A stretch of 34,093 bases of DNA, from NCBI GenBank assembly GCA_014801785.1, contig JAAVDN010000018.1, positions 40,189 through 74,281 on the forward strand. Direction: 5' to 3'. Below the pieces are notes generated by a model. That model searched no databases. It was not told the DNA's origin and saw nothing but the letters and a program-made list of their open reading frames with translations. Below are positions 1 to 5,047 of the stretch, in pieces (position 1 is the first letter of the stretch; every line of letters starts with the position of its first letter). The DNA is from Bacteroides sp. Lineage in GTDB: Bacteria; Bacteroidota; Bacteroidia; Bacteroidales; Muribaculaceae. Both the position numbers and the translations under genes were made by a program.

Positions 1-239
1 TTGCGGGCCGTCTCCATCGCCCCACGCTCATCCTCCGGAACCTCCTGTGTGCGCAGTAGCGCGATCCTGGCCTCTACCCCCTCCATGATCTTCTGACGGT
101 CCTCCGCCAGCATCCTCACAAACTGCTCCGCAAGATCCGTCAGCAGCTCCCCTACCGTCTCCTTCAGTATCGAGACCGAATCCATCGCGACGTTGACAGT
201 CTCAACCACCTGGTTATTGATCATTTTTTCTTCTGTCAT
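1..239 (-). CDS. Hypothetical protein, partial (3' end beyond the left edge)
   Basis: An open frame runs from an ATG at 237-239 leftward to the edge of the window without a stop, giving about 79 residues. It begins MTEEKMINNQVVETVNVAMD and is acidic and probably helical, with a stretch around residues 29-55 (ELLTDLAEQFVRMLAEDRQK) that could form a coiled coil. No cysteine, signal peptide or membrane segment is visible. An AAAAAAG stretch precedes the start. It is the third leftward gene of a small block facing the S24 repressor, so it is probably part of the element's early or late operon. I do not recognise the family; the role is unknown. Confidence 0.6.
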   Translation of the reverse strand, partial: MTEEKMINNQVVETVNVAMDSVSILKETVGELLTDLAEQFVRMLAEDRQKIMEGVEARIALLRTQEVPEDERGAMETAR

Positions 240-258
240 CTTTTTTCCGTTTATTCCG

Positions 259-522
259 TTATATGTGCTTCCTTGACATCCCCTTCCAGCCCCAGCGGAC
301 CCCGATGAGCAGCGCTACCCCTCCCGCTTTCTGAGCGATGAAGCGCCCGAGACTCAGATCCTCGCTCTCGCTCATGAGCATCATCACCGCCAGAAGCCCC
401 GCCGCCAACAGGACTACCCTGATGGCCGTCCCTAATGCCTCGCGGTAGCGCCCCTCCCTCGATTCATCCCCGGTGACCCCGCACTTCCCGCGGGGCGTCA
501 TCTCAATATCTTTCTTTTCCAT
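259..522 (-). CDS. Small predicted membrane protein of the integrative element
   Basis: This 87-residue protein has a charged N-terminus (residues 1-33) and two hydrophobic stretches, about 36-50 (VVLLAAGLLAVMMLM) and 67-77 (GGVALLIGVRW), ending in a basic tail WGWKGMSRKHI. The layout is that of a two-pass inner-membrane protein. Short two-pass proteins next to phage regulators are sometimes holins, but there is no lysin beside it in view and I do not make that call. It lies 19 bp upstream of the partial gene at 1-239 and about 100 bp downstream of the coiled-coil gene, all leftward, and is probably co-transcribed from the promoter near 1145. Function unknown. Confidence 0.6.
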   Translation of the reverse strand: MEKKDIEMTPRGKCGVTGDESREGRYREALGTAIRVVLLAAGLLAVMMLMSESEDLSLGRFIAQKAGGVALLIGVRWGWKGMSRKHI

Positions 523-625
523 AATCTGATTTTTTAAAATTCGCGGTCCCGGCGGGAACGACCCCGCAACCCTGTCCGACGTTATATCCGGAAGGCATTC
601 GTCCGGAACTCTCGGGACCTACGGC

Positions 626-1066
626 TTAATCCTGTTCTTTAAGCAGCTGCAGTAGCAGTTCGCGATTCCTGCTGTTCAGCCTTATGTTTTTCTCCAGTTT
701 GAACTGAAGGACCGTTTTCTCCGGAAGCAGACACACAGCGAGTTCAAACAGGTCGTCACACGAATCATTCAGCCCTCGCAATTCGACGAAATTAGCAATC
801 TCCATTATCTGCTCTCCGACCTCCTGCTTTAACTCCTGGGCATTCTCTGCGGCCACATCGAGTCTGGATATCTCTTCTCGCTGCCGATTGACGGTAGCCG
901 TCAGCTCGGCAACGATGGCATTACCGCGGATGGCGGCATAATGCCGGCAAAACTCCTCCTTAGTCATCTCTCCTGCGGCCATGTAGACCTCGAGGGCAGC
1001 GAGGAACTCCTCGTCCGCGCAGGGCTGCTCGTAGCCCATCAGTTTGCTGTACTCCTGAATGTTCAT
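626..1066 (-). CDS. Hypothetical coiled-coil protein, first gene of the leftward block
   Basis: This 146-residue acidic protein has an N-terminal part MNIQEYSKLMGYEQPCADEE, then a helical middle with a likely coiled coil around residues 58-88 (NRQREEISRL...ELKQEVGEQIMEIAN). It has no signal peptide or membrane segment. It is the promoter-proximal leftward gene, with its ATG only about 80 bp from a strong Bacteroidota-type promoter whose -33 region is covered by candidate repressor operators. That position is where phage-like elements keep genes that the repressor silences. I cannot assign a family. It could be an early regulator or a structural adaptor, and no motif decides this. Confidence 0.65.
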   Translation of the reverse strand: MNIQEYSKLMGYEQPCADEEFLAALEVYMAAGEMTKEEFCRHYAAIRGNAIVAELTATVNRQREEISRLDVAAENAQELKQEVGEQIMEIANFVELRGLNDSCDDLFELAVCLLPEKTVLQFKLEKNIRLNSRNRELLLQLLKEQD

Positions 1067-1080
1067 TTTCTCAGATTTTA

Positions 1081-1154
1081 ATTATATTTGCACTCGCAAG
1101 CGGTTTCCCATGTGGTTTCCCATGTGGTTCCCCGTTTGCGAGTGCAAATATAAT
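1081..1154. repeat. 19-bp perfect inverted repeat enclosing a 12-bp tandem repeat
   Basis: The arms at 1081-1099 and 1136-1154 are perfect reverse complements over 19 bp. Each arm contains TATATTTGC, so each carries a -7-type box pointing inward. Between them the 12-mer GGTTTCCCATGT occurs at 1102-1113 and 1114-1125, followed by a degenerate third copy (GGTTCCCC, 1126-1133). The structure lies between the leftward gene start (1066) and the repressor operators. It may be a regulator binding region or a recombination/replication site; the sequence alone does not decide. Confidence 0.75.
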
Positions 1155-1175
1155 AGCAATTACCAATAATACCAA
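1145..1175 (-). promoter_or_regulatory. Leftward promoter (TTGG-N19-TATATTTG) for the block starting at 1066
   Basis: On the minus strand a -7 box TATATTTG (complement of 1145-1152) matches the Bacteroidota consensus TAnnTTTG exactly. Nineteen bases upstream is TTGG (complement of 1172-1175), close to the -33 TTTG element at the expected spacing. Transcription would begin near 1138 and enter the gene starting at 1066. The -33 element is inside the TACCAA operator cluster, so repressor binding would block it. Confidence 0.65.
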
Positions 1176-1221
1176 TTTAACGTTGGTATTTTAATAGTAA
1201 TTAACATTTAAGTATTGGTAT
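1161..1221. promoter_or_regulatory. Candidate operators of the S24 repressor (TACCAA/TTGGTA sites)
   Basis: Four half-sites are seen: TACCAA at 1161-1166 and 1170-1175, and TTGGTA at 1183-1188 and 1215-1220. The middle pair forms a dyad ATACCAA-N7-TTGGTAT (1169-1189). The last half-site touches the repressor start codon at 1223. Placement between divergent genes, over the leftward promoter and over the repressor's own start, is the classical layout for a repressor that shuts off the lytic/excision side and controls itself. That the adjacent XRE protein binds here is inference. Confidence 0.6.
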
Positions 1222-1222
1222 T

Positions 1223-1924
1223 ATGGACTCAGAGAAAATAACGAGAGTAAATCTTTTTGTTGAAAGTCAGCAGAATCTCTCTCAGAGGGATATAGCATTA
1301 CGGGCAGATATAGATCCCACCAACTTTAGCAAGATGATTAATGGTAAACAGACCATAACTGATAAAACCTTAAAGAAACTCGCTGCGAATTTTCCGGTCA
1401 GCCTCAAATGGCTGCTGACGGGTGAGGGTGAGATGCTGAACGAGGGTGTGGAATCCCGACCGGCCGAAGAGACGCGGGGGCTGGAGCAGAATATGGAATA
1501 TGAGGACTACCGGATGGTGCCGCTCATCAATATCGACAGTGTAGGCGGAATCCATTCCGACAACTCCATATTGGTATCAGAGCAGTATGTGATAAAGATG
1601 ATGCCCTTCACAGAAGCCCGCGAGGGAGATGTCGCTATTTTACACTCGGGTAACTCGATGGCTCCTATGATTCCGGCAGGCTCTGCCCTGCTTATCCGGG
1701 AGGTCCCGGACTGGCAAGAGTATTTCGGCTATGGCAATATCTTCGTCATCTGGCTAAAGGATGGACGGCGAATAACCAAAGAGGTACGCCGATACGACCC
1801 GGATCCAAAGAAATACGTCTGGTGCATCTCCTACAACCCGGATGTCGCCGACGAGGAACTTCCTCGCTCTATGATACGAGGGGTATGGAAAGTCATCAAA
1901 TATATCGCTGACTTTGGCTGGTAA
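1223..1924 (+). CDS. XRE-family / peptidase S24 (LexA/CI-like) transcriptional repressor
   Basis: This 233-residue protein has an N-terminal helix-turn-helix (about residues 16-66: SQQNLSQRDIALRADIDPTN, then FSKMINGKQTI and the tail LKWLLTGEGEM) and a C-terminal S24 domain (about 98-230). The serine of GNSM (Ser145) and the lysine of RRITKEV (Lys186) match the Ser-Lys dyad of self-cleaving repressors. The usual Ala-Gly cleavage site is not obvious; SVGG (106-109) is in the right place. The start ATG lies directly after an operator half-site, with no clear Shine-Dalgarno. In this setting it should hold the element quiescent and respond to DNA damage by autocleavage. The family call is strong; induction by damage is inferred from the family. 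Confidence 0.92.
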   Translation: MDSEKITRVNLFVESQQNLSQRDIALRADIDPTNFSKMINGKQTITDKTLKKLAANFPVSLKWLLTGEGEMLNEGVESRPAEETRGLEQNMEYEDYRMVPLINIDSVGGIHSDNSILVSEQYVIKMMPFTEAREGDVAILHSGNSMAPMIPAGSALLIREVPDWQEYFGYGNIFVIWLKDGRRITKEVRRYDPDPKKYVWCISYNPDVADEELPRSMIRGVWKVIKYIADFGW

Positions 1925-1991
1925 AGAAATAAAATCAAAATGAAGTAAGAACAATTTCGACGGAGCGCCCGCCTGAACTCGTTATATAATT

Positions 1992-2023
1992 GTCGCGTCC
2001 CTCGCGGGCGCGTGAATTGAAAC
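1992..2023 (+). CRISPR. Solo type I-C-like CRISPR repeat (orphan, no array)
   Basis: A single 32-nt unit has the exact layout of type I-C (Cas5d-class) repeats. It reads GTC, a 6-nt stem arm GCGTCC (1995-2000), loop CTCGC, the other arm GGGCGC (2006-2011, with one U-G pair), then the conserved tail GTGAATTGAAAC. No second copy is seen within spacer distance on either side and no cas gene is in the window. It lies between the repressor and the 72-aa gene of an integrative element, in the leader of the operon that ends with the integrase. A TATAATTG box (1985-1992) abuts it. Solo repeats in mobile elements are known as RNA anti-CRISPR (Racr) candidates. A relic, or a Cas5d cleavage site in the mRNA leader, are alternatives. 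Confidence 0.75.
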
Positions 2024-2069
2024 CTGAAAAGCGCCCGCGCGCGAACATACAAATAATAAAACGAAAACC

Positions 2070-2288
2070 ATGCAAACAGACAATATCAGCCGAGCAGAAC
2101 TACAACGGAATCTCGACGAAGCATTTTTCAAAGGAGTAGGAAGTGTCATAGACTTCCTGCCATCATTTCCCTCCACACGCTTCCGCACACCTGTCGATGA
2201 CCGAAACGCCGTGGAAGCCGATTGGGGTCGCGTCGGCGACGCCCTCCGAAAAGCAACCGCCATAATCCGCTCCCAAAACCCTCGATAA
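2070..2288 (+). CDS. Small hypothetical protein of the integrative element
   Basis: This is a 72-residue soluble protein. It has a helical N-terminal half (SRAELQRNLDEAFFKGVGSV) and a C-terminal half with STRFRTPVDDR and WGRVGDALRKA, with no signal peptide or membrane segment. It begins 46 bp after the solo CRISPR repeat and ends 1 bp before the DUF2335 gene, so the two are surely co-transcribed. The family is not known to me. In this position it could be a regulator or excisionase-like protein, but no winged-helix pattern is visible and I do not assign one. Confidence 0.7.
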   Translation: MQTDNISRAELQRNLDEAFFKGVGSVIDFLPSFPSTRFRTPVDDRNAVEADWGRVGDALRKATAIIRSQNPR

Positions 2289-2289
2289 A

Positions 2290-2754
2290 ATGGAAGAAAA
2301 CACACCCTCCCTGAACAATGAGGCCTCCCAGGATGTGCCGCAGGAAGTCTCGCAGGTGCTTGAAGAGCTTACCCCTGACGAGCGCAGCCTCATCATCCAG
2401 GCAATAAAGCAAGAAACGTTCAGAGGGCCAATTCCGCATCCGGATATCCTAAAAGGGTACGAAGCGATAAAGGAAGGATTCGCAGAACGAATCGTCCAGA
2501 TGGCCGAGCAGGAACAGGAAAGCCGGATAAAGGTCAACGAGACAATCGTCAACGGAACCCTGAAAGCCAACTCTCGCGGACAGTGGATGGGATTCGCCAT
2601 TGCTGTCCTTTTTCTCGGAGCTTCCGTCGCGCTCGCTTTATACGGGCAATCCGTGGTCGCGGGGATATTGGGCGGAGGAACGATCGTCTCCCTCGTTGCC
2701 ATCTTCGTCACGAACAGACACGGCGCAAGCCGTACCGAAGACAAGCACCCATAG
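2290..2754 (+). CDS. DUF2335 family predicted membrane protein
   Basis: This 154-residue protein carries the recognisable DUF2335 core FRGPIPHPDILKGYEAIKEG followed by FAERIVQMAEQEQESR (about residues 44-79). Two adjacent membrane segments follow, about 101-119 (GFAIAVLFLGASVALALYG) and 121-142, with a short basic tail. DUF2335 proteins are found widely in prophages and integrative elements but have no settled function. The two-helix membrane anchor with a cytoplasmic, charged N-terminal domain would suit a sensor or a superinfection-exclusion factor; that is speculation. It sits between the 72-aa gene (1-bp gap) and the integrase (32-bp gap) in one operon. Confidence 0.85.
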   Translation: MEENTPSLNNEASQDVPQEVSQVLEELTPDERSLIIQAIKQETFRGPIPHPDILKGYEAIKEGFAERIVQMAEQEQESRIKVNETIVNGTLKANSRGQWMGFAIAVLFLGASVALALYGQSVVAGILGGGTIVSLVAIFVTNRHGASRTEDKHP

Positions 2755-2786
2755 CCCACCGGAACTATCCAAACATCACCAAACTT

Positions 2787-4058
2787 ATGACTCCCATATT
2801 ACGGCGCGTAACCCTGACCGTCGAGAAAAACCAATACCTGCGTATGCAGATCTCATGGAACAGCCATCGAATCCGCATATCCCTCGGCGTCTCTATATCC
2901 AAACTCGACCAGAGGGGACGTCCTACATGGGACGGCATGAGGGTGCGCAAAAATACTTTCCACGGCCCCCGAAAAATCCCAGCCGCTACAATCAACGCCA
3001 TAATAACCGCTTTCGAGAGACGTGTCGACGAGGCGTTCCTGAATTTCGAGCTGACAGACTCCATCCCGACCCCGCAACAGCTCAAAGCTATACTAAAAGA
3101 TAAACCCCTCAAGTCTGACAAGAACCGGATCTCTACCCTATTCCTCGATTTCCTGCGCGACGGTGAGAAAACAAGACAATGGAGCGAAAATACCACAAGA
3201 TCCGTCCGTAATGTCGGTAACCTTATCAACAAATACCTACCCGACGCAACCCTCGAAGACCTCACCCCCGACACCATCCCAAACTTCATCTCATACCAGG
3301 TTAACCATCGCCTATCCTCCGACAATATCCCCGCCGGACAACCCGGCTATTCCAATTCCTCAGCCCTCAAAAACGCCGGTATATTGCGATGGTTCCTAAA
3401 ATGGGCAACATACAAAGGGCTCATCCCCGAAAAACAATGGAAACCTCTCCGCATCGACGTCAAACGAATCCGACGCCCGGTCATCTATCTGACATGGGAA
3501 GAACTGACACGCCTTGAAAAACTACCCCTCGAACCATCCTCCGAACTCGACCGAGCCCGCGACTTCTTCATCTTCTGCTGCTTCTCCTCGCTAAGATACT
3601 CCGACGCAGCCGCCCTCCGCAAATCCGACATCCGACAAAACAGATTCGCCGTCACAACCCAGAAGACATCAACAAACATCCTCATCGACCTCAACGACCA
3701 CTCCCGAGCAATCCTCGAAAAATACCGCGACACCGACTCCCCCTACGCCCTGCCGCGAATCACCAACAACCGCCTGAACCACCTCCTCAAAGAGCTCGGC
3801 CGCATAGCCGGCATCGACACCCCCGTCCGCATCTCCCAATACTACGGCCCCCAACGCATCGACCGCACCCTCCCCAAACACGAACTGCTGACCACCCACT
3901 GCGGCCGCCGCACCTTCATCTGTCAAGCCCTAATGCTCGGCATCCCGCCCCAAGTCGTCATGAAATGGACAGGCCACGCCGACTACGCCGCCATGCGCCC
4001 CTACATCGAAATAGCCGACCAGACCAAAGCCGACGCCATGACCCTCTTCAACCGCTAA
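2787..4058 (+). CDS. Tyrosine recombinase / integrase (phage-integrase family)
   Basis: This 423-residue integrase, from the ATG at 2787, has the usual Bacteroidota layout: an N-terminal arm-binding domain (about 1-105), a SAM-like core-binding domain (about 110-215) and a C-terminal catalytic domain (about 230-415). The catalytic set is complete: Arg270 (SSLRYSD), Lys293 (TQKTS), His371 and Arg374 (THCGRR), His397 (TGHADY) and Tyr406 (MRPYIEI). A longer in-frame reading from 2583 overlaps DUF2335 and lacks homology, so it was rejected. Codon use is strikingly C/A-rich and G/T-poor. It is the last gene of the element and presumably catalyses integration and excision at a site nearby. Confidence 0.93.
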   Translation: MTPILRRVTLTVEKNQYLRMQISWNSHRIRISLGVSISKLDQRGRPTWDGMRVRKNTFHGPRKIPAATINAIITAFERRVDEAFLNFELTDSIPTPQQLKAILKDKPLKSDKNRISTLFLDFLRDGEKTRQWSENTTRSVRNVGNLINKYLPDATLEDLTPDTIPNFISYQVNHRLSSDNIPAGQPGYSNSSALKNAGILRWFLKWATYKGLIPEKQWKPLRIDVKRIRRPVIYLTWEELTRLEKLPLEPSSELDRARDFFIFCCFSSLRYSDAAALRKSDIRQNRFAVTTQKTSTNILIDLNDHSRAILEKYRDTDSPYALPRITNNRLNHLLKELGRIAGIDTPVRISQYYGPQRIDRTLPKHELLTTHCGRRTFICQALMLGIPPQVVMKWTGHADYAAMRPYIEIADQTKADAMTLFNR

Positions 4059-4383
4059 CCCCCGCCCCGCAACCCAACCCCGACCCCCAAAACCCAAAAC
4101 CCAAAACCCATAACCCACAACCACCCGACCAAAAATCATTTCGGGCAAATTTCGGGCAAAAACAGCATAACAAAACAATACAAAACTGCCCGATAAGTGT
4201 TTAAAATCCCGAAAACCACCCGAAAACCACCCGAAAACCACCCTCACACCAATCCCCATCCACACCCCATCCCGCCCAACCAAAACCCTAACCCCTAACC
4301 AAAAGCAATAAAACAATAATCAAACCGAACAAAAAGCAACCAATTCCCACCAAACACCCTCCCGCCATCCCCACCCTTATCGC
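4059..4383. other. C/A-rich, G/T-poor non-coding tail after the integrase
   Basis: About 325 bases after the integrase stop are strongly strand-asymmetric, with runs such as CAAAACCC repeated three times (4087-4110). I see no convincing coding frame. It contains the phased CCCGAAA/TTTCGGG motifs listed separately. The probable role is the attachment-site region at this end of the element; the exact crossover point cannot be seen because the other end is outside the window. Confidence 0.5.
4139..4240. repeat. Phased CCCGAAA/TTTCGGG motifs, candidate integrase arm sites
   Basis: TTTCGGG occurs at 4139-4145 and 4150-4156 (inside TTTCGGGCAAA). Its complement CCCGAAA occurs three times within perfect 11-bp tandem units CCCGAAAACCA at 4208-4218, 4219-4229 and 4230-4240. 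All neighbouring copies are spaced 11 bp, close to one helical turn, and the two groups are inverted relative to each other. The position just downstream of the integrase fits arm-type binding sites for Int or an excisionase. This is inference from arrangement only. Confidence 0.5.
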
Positions 4384-4391
4384 ACAAAAAA

Positions 4392-4420
4392 GAGAGAGCC
4401 GCTTCCACGACGGCTCTCTC
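4392..4420 (-). terminator. Strong hairpin terminator for leftward transcription
   Basis: The perfect 10-bp stem GAGAGAGCCG (4392-4401) / CGGCTCTCTC (4411-4420) encloses a 9-nt loop. A run of A lies on its left (4386-4391), which becomes a U-tract in a leftward transcript. No leftward gene is recognised between here and 5047, so it may insulate the element from the chromosome or end an unseen leftward RNA. Confidence 0.75.
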
Positions 4421-4572
4421 CCACGATTCCACTATAAACTATATCTAACTAAACTTAAAACCGCATTCAATTTTTCTCACGAAACTCTGAACACTTCTTT
4501 CTTTACTTTTGCTCTTTCTATAATGCGCTCTAAACAATCAAGTTCGATTTCTTTCATTTTCCTTGCTCGGCC

Positions 4573-4633
4573 AACAATCGCTGACAGGTTTGCAACAATC
4601 GCTGACGTGTGTAACGGTCGCTGATGTGTTTGC
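4573..4633. repeat. Three tandem imperfect repeats (AACAATCGCTGAC family)
   Basis: Copies at 4573-4593, 4594-4612 and 4613-4633 share AACaaTCGCTGAc followed by a GT-rich end. Unit length is 19-21 bp, about two helical turns. A partial further copy may follow (TGCGTTTGC). There is no coding context; a protein-binding array is possible. Confidence 0.65.
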
Positions 4634-4760
4634 GATCAATGTTGCGTTTGCGAGGTACTGCTGCGCCGGGGGCTGACGCGGGGCAGATCTCTGGCGAGGG
4701 TGCTACCGGCAAGTGTTGAAAAAAATTCCTTTCGACTGCTCGTATGTGGCAGGGATTGTT

Positions 4761-4768
4761 TATCTTTG
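4761..4768 (+). promoter_or_regulatory. Candidate rightward promoter -7 box (TATCTTTG)
   Basis: TATCTTTG matches the Bacteroidota -7 consensus TAnnTTTG exactly. No good TTTG element is seen at the usual 19-20-bp spacing upstream. If used, transcription would start near 4775 and give the operon beginning at 5048 a leader of about 270 nt containing the 4795-4894 repeats. Confidence 0.4.
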
Positions 4769-4794
4769 CCCTCAGGTCGGCATCCGTGGCGTAG

Positions 4795-4894
4795 CCGGAC
4801 ATCAATGGGAGTGTCTACGGTTTTTAACCGGTCCGGACTCCAATGGGGAGCCTGCGGTCAAGATGCCTGCCGGACTTCAATGGGAAGCCTGCGG
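4795..4894. repeat. Three direct repeats CCGGACnnCAATGGG...GCGG
   Basis: Imperfect copies of about 25 bp lie at 4795-4820, 4833-4857 and 4870-4894, with periods of 38 and 37 bp. Each starts CCGGAC, has CAATGGG in the middle and ends CTGCGG or CTACGG. They precede the Ntn hydrolase and lie in its probable leader. Their spacing excludes a repeated peptide. Confidence 0.7.
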
Positions 4895-5047
4895 CCCCGG
4901 GGCGAGAACAATTCCTGGAGTAGTTTATCCGGGGAATCCTGTGTTCTTGCTTTTGTACTATTCTAACACACTTCCCCCCCGCAGGGTTGACCTCCCGGAT
5001 TCAATTAATCTTACTTAACAGTAGTTTTCTGACTTTGATATTTTACG

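Larger units (their letters stand above)
4421..5047. other. 627-bp non-coding region rich in short repeats
   Basis: Between the terminator and the Ntn hydrolase no open frame looks genuine. Overlapping small frames at 4700-5018 run through direct repeats whose 37-38-bp period is not a multiple of three. The stretch holds two families of imperfect tandem repeats (4573-4633 and 4795-4894) and a good -7 box at 4761-4768. It may include the chromosomal side of the element's insertion site and the long leader of the downstream operon. Confidence 0.6.

Noticed and set aside
1925-2069. A CRISPR array around the single repeat
   Set aside because: No second copy of the repeat occurs at spacer distance on either side, so this is a solo unit, not an array.
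2583-2786. Upstream extension of the integrase from 2583
   Set aside because: The extra 68 residues overlap DUF2335 in another frame and are arginine-rich without family similarity. The ATG at 2787 gives the normal integrase length.
4087-4110. Telomere-like CAAAACCC repeats
   Set aside because: Only about three copies within a generally C/A-rich tail; better explained by the local strand bias than by a replicon end.
4700-5018. Overlapping 88- and 101-codon frames upstream of the Ntn hydrolase
   Set aside because: They cross direct repeats with periods of 37-38 bp in changing frames and cross the candidate promoter. No protein feature is visible.
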